From positions 1-53,008 of the forward strand of contig JBFLYZ010000021.1 in the NCBI GenBank assembly GCA_040756415.1: a stretch of 53,008 bases of DNA. Reading direction: 5' to 3'. This document shows, piece by piece, positions 16,785-25,910 of the stretch (the first letter of the stretch is position 1; every line of letters begins with the position of its first letter). The notes under the pieces were generated by a model. It saw nothing but the letters and a program-made list of their open reading frames with translations. It was not told the DNA's origin and made no database searches. The position numbers and the translations under genes are program-made. Source of the stretch: JBFLYZ01 sp040756415 (GTDB lineage: Bacteria > Bacteroidota > Bacteroidia > JADZBD01).

Positions 16785-18698
16785 TCAGTAATCATAATCC
16801 GCATCGGCAAAGGCCTCGATGCGGATATCATCCAAATATAGGTTTTTTTTGCCGGGGTTCCAGATGTATACCTTCACGCGGTCGGCCGGCTGCGCCCCGG
16901 CCGGCAGCTTCTGGGTCATGAACAGCCGCAGCCACTTGCCGTTCTCGAACTGAAAATGGTCGCTGGAGGCGGGCCGCCACTCATACACGCCATCCTTGTT
17001 GCTGAACTCGATGACCAGGTGAGCTCCCGGTGGTTCATTGGCGAGAAGCCAGGCGCTCAGGTTAATGTAGCGGGTCGAATCCTTAAATAGCTCCGCAACG
17101 CTGAATTCCATAGTGCAGGCAAATTCATGAGCGGAATCGATGACGCAAAGCACATTCCCGGAGTGCGCCTGGCCGCTTTCTATAAGCGCCTGGCCGCTGA
17201 CCCGCAACCGGAGGCTGTCTTCAAAGTCTTCCTGTATCGACCAGGCAGCAGGCCGCTGGTAAGCTGAGTCGGCCGCAAACAGCGTGATCCGCGAGTTGAA
17301 GTACTTCCGCTCATCGGCCACCCTGGGGTATTTCTCCCGGATGAGCTCGTACACTGCGTAAGGGCTGTAATTGTTCGTCCATGCGTAGGCGAAGTAGGGA
17401 GTTTTGCAATCCTGCACCAGCTTCTGGATAGTTCCGACTGCCTTGGGCTCGTCACCGCGCAGGAAGACGAAATCAGAAGCATAGGATGCCTTTTTGAAAT
17501 AGTAATTGATGTAGCTGTGATCGATGCAGTTGATAACGGTTGTTATATTCTTTTTTCCATAGGCAGTGTCCCACGCTATGGATGCATCGGCAATTTCGCG
17601 GAAGGTGGCGAACGGCTTGGCCGAATAGAACTTTTTTTCTATAACCGTGCTATACATGCCTGCAGCGGCCAGCAGTCCCAGTGCAGCCAGGAGAACAGGC
17701 TTACGGCCTTCCTGCCAGAATGAATAAAGCAGCAGCAGCCCGAACGGGAACGAGAAAATAAGTATGGAGTATTGCAGCACGGGGTTCTTATAAACGGAGT
17801 AGTAATACCCGATGAAGAAGGGGGCCAGGAACCAGGCCAGGGCCAGCAGCCGGAAGCGGTAAGAGCCGCTCTGCCTGAAGAACATGAAGAGTGAGATCAA
17901 CAACAGCGATCCCAGAAGAACCATAAGAATGACCGAATCGTTAAAGCTGTAAGAAAGAAAGCGCCAGAAATAACCCGGTTCAGGTTTGCCCAGCCACGAG
18001 CCCACCCCTCCGCGCGAGAATTGTTCCATGCTGATGTCCAGGTGCGGCAGAAAGAAGAGCAGGGAGAGTATGCCGGCCGAGAAGTAATAGTTCCTGTTCT
18101 CGCTGTTGAGAAAGAAAAGACCCGTAATGCCCGTGATCAGCGCTGTGAGGAAGCTGAAGTAATGCGTGTACATGCATAATGTCGTGCTCAGGCTGTATCC
18201 CAGAACCAGGTAAAGGGGCCGGTAATGGCGGTGATCGAACAGCAGCCGGGTCCATAACAGTGCATTGAGAAGGGTGAACATAAGGCCAGGACTGTAAGGC
18301 CGTGCCAGTTGGCTGTAGAGTACAGGATATTCCAGAACGGCCAGGGTAAGCGCTGCCATGAGGCCCACAGAAGCGTTGAACCAGCGCTTGCCCAGGAGAT
18401 ACAACACGTACGCAGACAGTATACCGGCAATGACAAATGGAAAACGAAGCGAGGCTTCCGAATCACCGAACACTTTCACCCAGAAATACAGGAAAACCTG
18501 CACACCGCCCGGGTGAAAGTCAGGCCGGATCCCTTCATTGACCAGTTGTGCGAGGCTGCCGAAATTCCTGCGCGAGAGGGCGCTGAGCTCGTCATTGGAA
18601 AGCGACCAGCCGCTGTAATTCCAGAAACGCAGCACGGCCGCGATAAGCAGGATGGCGAGCAGCAGCAGGTTTTCAGTGTTTTTCCAGGAGCGGCTCAT
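16785..18698 (-). CDS. GT39-like polytopic glycosyltransferase with C-terminal beta-sandwich module
   Basis: The 637-residue membrane protein begins with a first membrane helix (LLLLAILLIAAVLRFW), followed by the acidic loop WSLSNDELSA. Asp36-Glu37 here are the catalytic-type acidic residues of the ArnT/PMT (GT-C, family 39) fold. Around ten hydrophobic segments follow up to about residue 350. The last 170 residues are soluble and look like a jelly-roll carbohydrate-binding module ending in KVYIWNPGKKNLYLDDIRIE. GT39 enzymes move sugars from a lipid carrier to proteins or lipids on the outer face of the inner membrane. It overlaps the upstream glycosyltransferase-like gene by 4 bases (ATGA). 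The end module is shared with the 20876-22657 protein. Confidence 0.82.
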   Translation of the reverse strand: MSRSWKNTENLLLLAILLIAAVLRFWNYSGWSLSNDELSALSRRNFGSLAQLVNEGIRPDFHPGGVQVFLYFWVKVFGDSEASLRFPFVIAGILSAYVLYLLGKRWFNASVGLMAALTLAVLEYPVLYSQLARPYSPGLMFTLLNALLWTRLLFDHRHYRPLYLVLGYSLSTTLCMYTHYFSFLTALITGITGLFFLNSENRNYYFSAGILSLLFFLPHLDISMEQFSRGGVGSWLGKPEPGYFWRFLSYSFNDSVILMVLLGSLLLISLFMFFRQSGSYRFRLLALAWFLAPFFIGYYYSVYKNPVLQYSILIFSFPFGLLLLYSFWQEGRKPVLLAALGLLAAAGMYSTVIEKKFYSAKPFATFREIADASIAWDTAYGKKNITTVINCIDHSYINYYFKKASYASDFVFLRGDEPKAVGTIQKLVQDCKTPYFAYAWTNNYSPYAVYELIREKYPRVADERKYFNSRITLFAADSAYQRPAAWSIQEDFEDSLRLRVSGQALIESGQAHSGNVLCVIDSAHEFACTMEFSVAELFKDSTRYINLSAWLLANEPPGAHLVIEFSNKDGVYEWRPASSDHFQFENGKWLRLFMTQKLPAGAQPADRVKVYIWNPGKKNLYLDDIRIEAFADADYDY

Positions 18699-20119
18699 TC
18701 GGGTATGCGCAGCGGGCGGGCTGATCGCGCGGTATAGTTCATTTTAGAATACTGGTCATTGTATATATCCTGTTCCGGCAGATAGCATATCTCATGGCCT
18801 GCCGACCTCAGGGAATCGATCTGGCCTTTATTGATGTAAAATACGAAATTGCCGGCATACGCATCCAGGCCCCGTTGTTTCAGCTTGACCGCGATCTCGT
18901 TATACCACCAGCCGGAAATAACGATACACTTCTCACTGCCTGAAGTAAAAGCAGCGATCACCTTATCGGTGAACTCCAGCTTTCGCCAGCGCTTGCTGTA
19001 TTCCGCAGCAACAGGACCAGTCAGTGGATCGAAGAATATTTCCTGGCCCGATACGGTGAACCTGGCGGCAAGCGGGGAATGCCTGCTTCCCCGCAGCGGG
19101 TCGGTAAGATTGATGCCCAGGATGAACGGTGAGAGAATAAGCATAAAGCAGGCGATGCGGAATTGCCTGCCGCCCAGGAAGCAGGCCAGCAGGATGATGG
19201 CGAACGGGATAAGCGGGATCATGTATCCCGATTTTTGCGGGAGGCGTAGATAGGCGATGATATAAAGGAGAAAGACCAGCAGGGAGACCCGGATCCATTT
19301 TTTTGCGGCCGGAACTTCTTCGGCCGGCCGGAACCTATTTCGTACAATAAGGGCGGCTCCGTACGCCAGCCCCAGCATTCCCACCAAGCCGAAAACGCCC
19401 AGGGTGGCCTTATAGGCGATCTTGGCGAAGGGGGGGTAGTCAAATTGATCATAATACATAAAAAACCCCGGCCCGTAACGATGAAGAATGGGTATGAAAA
19501 GCAACAATGCCGTTAGGGCAGCGCTGCCCGCGAGCAGGACTCCGGCAGCCAGGTTTTTCCTGAGCGGCAGCGATCGTTCGTACGCCAGCAGCAGGAAAGG
19601 GAGCAGCATGGCGGCAGATGTAATGCGGCAGCCTACCGCCATTCCAAGCAGTATGCCTGCAAGAACGATCTTTCTCTCAGCGAGACAGTATAGCGAAGCC
19701 ATAACAAATGCCAGCGACCAGGCATAATCGATCGTGTAGGTGCTGCTGGTATAGAACACGGGCGTGAATGCCAGGGCCAGGGCTCCCGCCAGGTAATGAC
19801 GCACTGCCATCCTGCGAAGGAGCAGGGCAAAGAACAGCACCGCCAGGGTGCTGAAAGCCGCGGACAGCAGGTTATAATAAAAATAACTTCCGTAGGGATT
19901 CAACAGGTAAACGAACTCCTGCAGGGGATGTCCGGGCAAGCGGGATACTTCATACCTGCCGCTCTCTGCCGTGTTTTGGGCAGCCAGCACCAGTCCCCAG
20001 GAATCTTCTTCTGAGCCATAACCTGCCGTAAGGAAGGGCAGCCGGGAAAGGAAGGTTACCAGTACAAGCAGGATCCATCCTGCCCGTTCACTGTTCCATA
20101 TTTTTGCTGCGCTTTTTAT
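18695..20119 (-). CDS. GT-C type polytopic membrane protein with non-canonical start
   Basis: This is an integral membrane protein with about ten hydrophobic segments and no soluble enzyme domain. It resembles the GT39/DUF2723 group of lipid-linked-sugar transferases. The first canonical start codon (GTG at 19990) would give 431 residues but removes the first membrane helix and the acidic loop. The frame is open further up to a stop at 20144-20146 and encodes a convincing N-terminus: a basic stretch (KSAAKIW), a helix (GWILLVLVTFLSRLPF) and the acidic loop GYGSEEDSWG. No ATG, GTG or TTG lies in that stretch. I place the start at ATA 20119; ATT 20134 or CTG 20071 are alternatives. It is the first gene of a run with the GT39, SRPBCC and DUF6265 genes and diverges from the GT2 gene. 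Confidence 0.75.
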   Translation of the reverse strand: MKSAAKIWNSERAGWILLVLVTFLSRLPFLTAGYGSEEDSWGLVLAAQNTAESGRYEVSRLPGHPLQEFVYLLNPYGSYFYYNLLSAAFSTLAVLFFALLLRRMAVRHYLAGALALAFTPVFYTSSTYTIDYAWSLAFVMASLYCLAERKIVLAGILLGMAVGCRITSAAMLLPFLLLAYERSLPLRKNLAAGVLLAGSAALTALLLFIPILHRYGPGFFMYYDQFDYPPFAKIAYKATLGVFGLVGMLGLAYGAALIVRNRFRPAEEVPAAKKWIRVSLLVFLLYIIAYLRLPQKSGYMIPLIPFAIILLACFLGGRQFRIACFMLILSPFILGINLTDPLRGSRHSPLAARFTVSGQEIFFDPLTGPVAAEYSKRWRKLEFTDKVIAAFTSGSEKCIVISGWWYNEIAVKLKQRGLDAYAGNFVFYINKGQIDSLRSAGHEICYLPEQDIYNDQYSKMNYTARSARPLRIPE

Positions 20120-20158
20120 AGAGTGGCGATAAATTAGGTATACTTACCGAAATTTCCC

Positions 20159-20875
20159 ATGCAGGTCAAGAAGTTGAGCATCATTATCCCCGTTTACAAC
20201 GAGGAAAGCACCGTTTACGAACTGCTTTCGAGAGTTACGCGCGTAAAATTAATAAATGATATAGAAAAAGAGATCATCGTGGTCAATGACGCTTCGCGCG
20301 ACCGGAGCCGGGAGGAGATCAACCGTTTTATCCGGGCCCATCCCGGGCAACCTCTCAAATTCATGGACCATGAGGCCAACCAGGGCAAAGGCGGTGCCAT
20401 ACATACGGGCATAGGATCGGCTACCGGTGAGTACCTTATCATACAGGATGCCGACCTGGAGCTGGACCCGGAGGAGTTCAATCTTCTGTTGAGGCCTGTG
20501 CTGGAAGGAAAGGCCGATGTGGTATATGGATCGCGTTTCCTGGGCCGTAAGCCCAAGTCAAAATTCCTTCACCGCATGGCCAATGCCTTTCTTACCCGGC
20601 TGTCGAACTTTGTTTTCCGTATTCACATCACGGATATGGAGACCTGCTATAAGCTGGTCAATACCGAGACCATGAAGAAACTGAAGCTGGTGGAAAAGCG
20701 CTTTGGCTTCGAGCCGGAGATCACGGCCCGCCTGGCTAAGGTGAAAGGAATACGCTTTGCGGAAGTGCCGGTCACTTTCAACGCCCGTACGGAGCTGCAG
20801 GGGAAAAAGATAGGCTGGAAGGACGGCTTCAGGGCCATTTACTGCATACTCAAGTACGGCTGGTTCAGCAGATAG
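20159..20875 (+). CDS. GT2 family glycosyltransferase, dolichyl/polyprenyl-phosphate mannose synthase-like
   Basis: This is a soluble enzyme of 238 residues. It has the GT-A fold start LSIIIPVYNEESTVYELL and the acidic pair VVNDASRDRS. The metal-binding motif is IIQDADLELDPEE, and YGSRFLGRKPKSKF and DMETCYKLVN are typical of DPM1-like enzymes. These load a sugar from a nucleotide donor onto polyprenyl phosphate, the substrate form used by GT39/GT-C transferases. It is surrounded by three such membrane transferases (16785-20119 and 20876-22657), so a joint pathway is likely. The stop codon at 20873-20875 directly abuts the stop of the convergent gene (TAGCTA). A TAAATTAG box at 20130-20137 may be its promoter. 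Confidence 0.9.
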   Translation: MQVKKLSIIIPVYNEESTVYELLSRVTRVKLINDIEKEIIVVNDASRDRSREEINRFIRAHPGQPLKFMDHEANQGKGGAIHTGIGSATGEYLIIQDADLELDPEEFNLLLRPVLEGKADVVYGSRFLGRKPKSKFLHRMANAFLTRLSNFVFRIHITDMETCYKLVNTETMKKLKLVEKRFGFEPEITARLAKVKGIRFAEVPVTFNARTELQGKKIGWKDGFRAIYCILKYGWFSR

Positions 20876-22657
20876 CTACCGCTTTCGGAAAAACTCCACC
20901 CGTAGATCATCCATATATACCGTATTCTTCTTTCCCGGGTTCCACAGGTATACTTTGAGCGCATCTGCTGTTCCAGGCGGAGGAACGGGACAGGAAAATT
21001 CCACGTGGGTCCATTTCTCCGGCTCCGTATATGCAGCGAAACCGAATGCGTAATAACTCCTGACCGTTCCCGCTGAGTCGAACTGCGCCACAAACAGGGC
21101 TTCCGGGCCGGGCTCCAGACAATACAGTTCAGCGCTTATTTTAAGAAGACTTGCTGTTCTTTCTGAATCCGACAATGTTCCGGAATTTCCGGCACCGAAC
21201 TCCTGGCTGCGATCTACTCTTGCGGCATACCGTCCACGGTAGGATAGGGAATCAGAATATCCGGGATCAGCATGCGTACCTCCATTATGGGGCTCAAAGC
21301 TGTTAAGGCCTTCGCTCACCAGGAGATATTCCTCATTATTGATGTATACCCTGGCGCGCTGTTCCAACTGCAGGAAGTTATCCCAATATATTTCGGCAGT
21401 CACCTTATCGTCTGGCACGATACCCTTCTTGTGCTGGTAGGTTTGAATAAGATTAAGCGGGACAGTGAGCAAGCAGCAAGCGAAAAGGATTACACGCCAT
21501 TTTTTTCCTGAAACCGAAGCGAACAGTATCCCCAAAAGCAGGGCGAAGAGAGAGAAATAATCGATATAGGCCCTTTGCCCGAAGCTGGCCCCGTACCACC
21601 AGCACCACCAGGATGAAATAACATAAACGATGACGAACAGGAGCGCACTCATAACGGCAAACCTGAAAATATTTTGGCGAAAGAGGGGTATAAGGCCTAA
21701 TACAGCGATAAAAGCGAGCGGTGTATACACGAACAGGCCTTTTCGGTAGGAGAACAGGTTGTTGATGATCTCGGGATCGGAGAAATCGAATTTTTCATCC
21801 CCGTACGAATACACAAAGAAATAGCCCGTTTGCAGGTACCAGAGCAGTACCGGGATGGCCAGGACAAGCATAGCGGGCAGGGAGGCAGCCAGGAAACGCT
21901 GGATTTTCAGAAAATTTTCGCGCAGAAAAGCGATCGTCCCTGCCGGTGATCCTGCCAAGAAAGGCAGGACCAATGCAATGATGCCATTGGTTGGGCGTAT
22001 GGCGGTAATGAGGCCCAGCAGCAGCGATGACCAGATCAGCCATTTGGTGTGATCGCGGTGAAGCAGGTTAAGCAGGCACCAGGCAAAAGCGGTGATCAGT
22101 GTGAAATTATATACATGCGTGAAGGAAGGCACGTGAATAGTGAAATAAAAGAGGTTGGTGCCGAATGCGAAACAGAATAAAATAAATGCGGAAACGATGG
22201 CCGGCACTTCGAAGCGCAGCAGCAAGCGGTAAAGCAGTTTAAGCCCCAGCCAGAGATAGAAGAGGGCGGCCAATGCAATGGCATATTGATATGGTGCCGA
22301 ATAACCATCGGTTTCAAAGCCAGCCAGGTAACTGAAAGTATGCGCCAAAAGAAAAAAAGGCAGCCAGAGTATGGCAAGGCCGCTGAAGGTTTTGTTCACG
22401 CGTTCGCCTTTGTACTCGTACCTGAAATCCTTGAAGCGCGACCCGTCAGGAGGATAGTACTTGCGTTCATAGGATTCCACAAAATTGTATTCAAGGTCGT
22501 GGTAGATAAAGAGGGCGGGCAGGTAGGCGTAATATCCCTTGCCATCGCTGTCGATGGCCCGCTCCCAGGGATTGTCGCCAGTCTTTAAAAAAAGAAAGCA
22601 AAGCAGGTAAACGATGAAAATGATCTCGGCCGGGTATCGGAGCAAACGCACAAGCAT
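20876..22657 (-). CDS. Polytopic glycosyltransferase-like membrane protein with C-terminal module
   Basis: I start it at the ATG at 22657, one base after the stop of rlmB; a longer frame to 22720 overlaps the rlmB coding region. The 593-residue protein has about ten membrane helices. After the first comes a conserved loop (AIDSDGKGYYAYLPALFIY), then LFYFTIHVPSFTHVYNF and WWCWWYGASFGQRAYID. The C-terminal 170 residues form a soluble beta-rich module ending in KVYLWNPGKKNTVYMDDLRVE, nearly the same ending as the GT39-like protein at 16785-18698. The membrane part is paralogous to 50853-52142, which lacks the module. I expect transfer of lipid-linked sugars or a related envelope function, but no characterised homologue comes to mind. 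Confidence 0.78.
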   Translation of the reverse strand: MLVRLLRYPAEIIFIVYLLCFLFLKTGDNPWERAIDSDGKGYYAYLPALFIYHDLEYNFVESYERKYYPPDGSRFKDFRYEYKGERVNKTFSGLAILWLPFFLLAHTFSYLAGFETDGYSAPYQYAIALAALFYLWLGLKLLYRLLLRFEVPAIVSAFILFCFAFGTNLFYFTIHVPSFTHVYNFTLITAFAWCLLNLLHRDHTKWLIWSSLLLGLITAIRPTNGIIALVLPFLAGSPAGTIAFLRENFLKIQRFLAASLPAMLVLAIPVLLWYLQTGYFFVYSYGDEKFDFSDPEIINNLFSYRKGLFVYTPLAFIAVLGLIPLFRQNIFRFAVMSALLFVIVYVISSWWCWWYGASFGQRAYIDYFSLFALLLGILFASVSGKKWRVILFACCLLTVPLNLIQTYQHKKGIVPDDKVTAEIYWDNFLQLEQRARVYINNEEYLLVSEGLNSFEPHNGGTHADPGYSDSLSYRGRYAARVDRSQEFGAGNSGTLSDSERTASLLKISAELYCLEPGPEALFVAQFDSAGTVRSYYAFGFAAYTEPEKWTHVEFSCPVPPPGTADALKVYLWNPGKKNTVYMDDLRVEFFRKR

Positions 22658-22658
22658 G

Positions 22659-23417
22659 CTAAGAGCCGATTCGCTGCCGCTGTGCCTCGTAAAGTATAAT
22701 ACCAGCAGCCACTGAAACATTAAGGGAGCCGATCTCGCCCCGTAACGGGATCTTTACGCTTACGTCCGAGCGTTTCAGGTATTCTTCCGATATGCCATCC
22801 TCCTCAGAACCCAGTATGAGGGCCGTGGGCACGGTAAGATCGCATTCGTAGCAGTTCTTTTCGCTTTTCTCGGTACAGGAAACGATCTGCAGGCCGCTTT
22901 CCTTGAGGAAGGTCAGCGTGGCTTTCAGGTTCTCTGAGCGGCATACTGCGATTTTGTGCAGGGCGCCCGCTGAGGTCTTGATCGCATCGGAGCTGATCTG
23001 CGCAGCGCCCCTGGAAGGGATGATCACCGCGTCCACCCCCATGCATTCCGCGCTCCGGCAGATCGCACCGAAGTTCCGCACATCGGTTATGCGGTCGAGG
23101 ACCAGGAGCAGGGGAGTACGGCCCTCTTCGAACACGCGGGGCAGTATATTCTCGATGTTCTGGTAGCTGACGCTCGACAGGATGGCGGCCACGCCCTGGT
23201 GGTTGCGGTAGCCAGCCACTTTATTGATCTTTTCGGCCGGCACGAACAGGAAAGGCACCTTGAACTCGTTCAGCGTGCGCTGCAGCTCATGCACCAGCTC
23301 GTTCTTCAGGCCTTTTTGTATATATACTTTCTCCAGCTCCCTGCCTGAGTTTACGGCCTCGATCACGGCCCGCGTACCGAACACAAAAATGCTGCTGTTC
23401 CTGTTTTCCTGTTTCAA
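22659..23417 (-). CDS. rlmB: 23S rRNA 2'-O-ribose methyltransferase (RlmB-like, SPOUT/TrmH family)
   Basis: The 252-residue enzyme has the RlmB arrangement: a small N-terminal substrate-binding domain (SSIFVFGTRAVIEAVNSGRELEKV) and a SPOUT domain. The latter carries the conserved blocks VLDRITDVRNFGAICRSAE, ALILGSEEDGI and IPLRGEIGSLNVSVAAGI, the last forming the trefoil knot that binds S-adenosylmethionine. RlmB methylates the ribose of G2251 in the P loop of 23S rRNA. It lies 9 bases downstream of the GWxTD gene and directly before the membrane glycosyltransferase gene. A second TrmH-family gene is at 39465-40226. Confidence 0.88.
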   Translation of the reverse strand: MKQENRNSSIFVFGTRAVIEAVNSGRELEKVYIQKGLKNELVHELQRTLNEFKVPFLFVPAEKINKVAGYRNHQGVAAILSSVSYQNIENILPRVFEEGRTPLLLVLDRITDVRNFGAICRSAECMGVDAVIIPSRGAAQISSDAIKTSAGALHKIAVCRSENLKATLTFLKESGLQIVSCTEKSEKNCYECDLTVPTALILGSEEDGISEEYLKRSDVSVKIPLRGEIGSLNVSVAAGIILYEAQRQRIGS

Positions 23418-23426
23418 AGCTCTTGC

Positions 23427-24689
23427 CTAGTTATCAATGTAAACCCTGCCCTGTCGCCAAACTTCCACCGCGCGGTACCAGCTATCCTTATAAACGGGAG
23501 AGCGGTCCAGCCTGAAATCATCATCGGTAAAAGGGTTGATCACCTTGATGAAGTTGAACGTAAGGGAATTGAGATTATGCTCTTCGCCATAGGTCCAGGT
23601 TTCAGTGGTGCTGTTCTTATAGAGTATATTGGGCGGACCGTAGATGAGGTAGATCAGCCCGCGGTCGGTCTGCCAGCCTTCCGTGTACGAGGAAAAATAC
23701 TGGTTGGCGTCCTGCACCCGGCCGTAGAACTTTTTGATCAGCTCTTTGGCGCGGTCTTCGTTTCCAGCGCAGGCCAGCCAGAAACTGTCGACCGAGGCTT
23801 TCAGGTTGGACGGCTGGCTGATCTTGTCGAACTCGCTCTTTGAAGTGATATACCGGAGCGGCTCCAGGAGGTTGGAAGGGGTTTTCACTAACGGATGATG
23901 ATCAGCGTACCGGAACAGCGTAAGGCCGTCAGTTGAACCGGTATCGATTTGCAGGTGGTAGAAGCCTTGCGCGGCAAAACGGAATGAGGCGGTATCGTTC
24001 TCCGCGAGCTCTATGCTGAACAGGCTGTCGGCCCTGAACTCGAAAGACTTGGGCGTATAATAGGAGAAAGGCGGGGGCGGCAGTGGAAATTCGCGCTTAT
24101 AATAACGTACGAACAGGTTTACATTGCCTTTTCTGTGCTTTAGCCTGAATCGCTCTTTCGAGGTAAGGTAATTGCGCAGCAGAGGCGTGCCGTCAGCGGC
24201 CGATAGCACCAAGAAGTTTTGCCGCGTTCCGGTGCTGCTTTTATCGATGTTCAGGTACGAAACGCTGTACTGGTTTCGGTTGATGTCCCGTACGGTCACC
24301 TGCAGCAGGTACACCTGGCCGGGAGATGTTTTCACACCGGTCTTGCCGATGATCTGCTTGGCATCCTGGCTGTAAACATCCGATATTTTAACGGAGCCGC
24401 TGTCAATGATGTCTTTCGCTTCGTAATTGGCGCGCAACTGGTAGGAGATCACCACATGGGCGGTAAATACATCCGCGTTCTGCTGGCGCGTGTAAAGCAG
24501 CTCCGAGGATAACAGCCCGAAATGAAGCTCGGAATTGTAATCATCCGTATGGAACACCGCGAACCTGGGGTGTATCATGCTGCTTTCTTTCTTATAGATC
24601 GAGGAGACATTGCGCGTGCTCACGCGGCTGGAGGTGCAGGCGCAGATCCACAGGGCAACCACGAAAAATATGGCGAGGCAATGTCTCAT
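23427..24689 (-). CDS. GWxTD domain lipoprotein
   Basis: The 420-residue protein has a signal sequence with a Cys (VALWICACTSSR), so it is probably a lipoprotein. The C-terminal third carries the signature that names the family: SYTEGWQTDRGLIYLIYGPP (GWxTD), followed by TETWTYGEEHNLNSLTF. The N-terminal part is beta-rich (VHTDDYNSELHFGLLSSELL). GWxTD proteins are common in Bacteroidota and Acidobacteriota, and their function is unknown. It overlaps the rmuC gene by 4 bases (ATGA at 24686-24689) and is followed by rlmB after 9 bases, so the three form one transcription unit. Confidence 0.85.
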   Translation of the reverse strand: MRHCLAIFFVVALWICACTSSRVSTRNVSSIYKKESSMIHPRFAVFHTDDYNSELHFGLLSSELLYTRQQNADVFTAHVVISYQLRANYEAKDIIDSGSVKISDVYSQDAKQIIGKTGVKTSPGQVYLLQVTVRDINRNQYSVSYLNIDKSSTGTRQNFLVLSAADGTPLLRNYLTSKERFRLKHRKGNVNLFVRYYKREFPLPPPPFSYYTPKSFEFRADSLFSIELAENDTASFRFAAQGFYHLQIDTGSTDGLTLFRYADHHPLVKTPSNLLEPLRYITSKSEFDKISQPSNLKASVDSFWLACAGNEDRAKELIKKFYGRVQDANQYFSSYTEGWQTDRGLIYLIYGPPNILYKNSTTETWTYGEEHNLNSLTFNFIKVINPFTDDDFRLDRSPVYKDSWYRAVEVWRQGRVYIDN

Positions 24690-25891
24690 TTCTCTTCGAT
24701 CAGCCTGGGTGAGTCCTTATCGGCCGGCAGGTCTGCTTTCTGGATCTTTTCGAACTTATCGGATATCTTTTCAGTGGTAATATTGATCTTGTCTACATCC
24801 TGGCTCACCTGCCGTATGTGAGTGACCAGCTTTTCCCAGCGCTCCTTGTACAGCTTAAAGTCGATGGCCAGCTCATCGAGGTGTTTCCGGATCTGCCCTG
24901 CAAGTTTCGAACGCTCCTGGTCGCGCATCACCGCCTGTACGGTGTTCATCAGGGCCAGCAGGGTAGTGGGCGAAGCGATATACACCTTTTTCTGGTGCGC
25001 ATATTCTATCGCCTTGGGATGATAGGCGTGTATCTCGGCAAATACCGCTTCAGCAGTAAGGAACATGATGGCGTATTCGGCCGTAATGCCCGGCAGCACG
25101 TATTTGGAAGTTTCATCAATACGCATTTTGAGATCGGACCTGAACTGCTTCTTGGCTTCCTCGCGTTCGGCATCGCTCAGGCTGCTGTCATATATCCTGC
25201 GGTAATTCTCGAGCGAGAACTTGGAATCGATGGGAAGAATGCCGGTCGGGGCAGGGAGGTAGACCACCGCGTCTACCCGGCCTATTTTGCCGCTGCTGTC
25301 GCTCAGGTCTTTCTGCAGTTGGTAGATCGCTTCGTTCTTCTCACCGAATACCGAGGCCAGTATCTGGTGAAGCTGAACTTCACCGAACGTTCCCCGCGAT
25401 TTCTTATCGGAGAGAATATCCGAAAGGGAGACGACATCCTTCGATAATGATTCTATTTTCTTCTGCGCCTCATCGATCTTGGTCAGGCGCTCAATGATGT
25501 TGGTAAAGGTCTTGTTGGTCTCCTCAAAGCCCTTATTGAGCCGGCTCTCTACCTTGGCGTTGATATCTTCAAGCCGTTTCTCCACCTGCTCCTGCAGGCG
25601 CTGGAAGTTGTCGCGGAGGCTTTCCTTGCTTTCTTTGATCTGCTCATCGCCCATTTTGGTGATCTCCATCTTAAAGCGGTGCAGCTCATCGTTGATGGAT
25701 TTTTTGATATCACCGATCTCCTTGACCTGGGCAATATTGTTCCGGTTGAGCTCGTCTTTCAGGCTGTTGATGCCCTCGCTCACGGAAAGCTTCACCTGGG
25801 GCGATATATCTTCGCGATTCTGCGTGCTAAGTTTCCAGGCAATGAAAATTGCTATCAGGAGAATGGCGCCCAGCAAAACATAAATACCCAT
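24686..25891 (-). CDS. rmuC: DNA recombination protein RmuC homologue
   Basis: The 401-residue protein has an N-terminal membrane anchor (MGIYVLLGAILLIAIFIAW). A long coiled coil covers residues 30-150, followed by the RmuC nuclease-like domain (SRGTFGEVQLHQILASVFG, DAVVYLPAPTGILPIDSKF). The Asp and Lys of IDSKF belong to the PD-(D/E)XK-type core. RmuC limits recombination between inverted repeats and has recently been linked to DNA-end processing. It is preceded by a -7-like box at 25911-25918 that lies across the stop of the upstream Omp85 gene, and it is coupled to the GWxTD gene. Confidence 0.9.
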   Translation of the reverse strand: MGIYVLLGAILLIAIFIAWKLSTQNREDISPQVKLSVSEGINSLKDELNRNNIAQVKEIGDIKKSINDELHRFKMEITKMGDEQIKESKESLRDNFQRLQEQVEKRLEDINAKVESRLNKGFEETNKTFTNIIERLTKIDEAQKKIESLSKDVVSLSDILSDKKSRGTFGEVQLHQILASVFGEKNEAIYQLQKDLSDSSGKIGRVDAVVYLPAPTGILPIDSKFSLENYRRIYDSSLSDAEREEAKKQFRSDLKMRIDETSKYVLPGITAEYAIMFLTAEAVFAEIHAYHPKAIEYAHQKKVYIASPTTLLALMNTVQAVMRDQERSKLAGQIRKHLDELAIDFKLYKERWEKLVTHIRQVSQDVDKINITTEKISDKFEKIQKADLPADKDSPRLIEEK

Positions 25892-25910
25892 CAGAATAAT
25901 CGCAAAAAAG

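Noticed and set aside
18695..19990. GTG at 19990 as the start of the membrane glycosyltransferase gene
   Set aside because: It would delete the first helix and acidic loop that are clearly coded upstream in the same frame.
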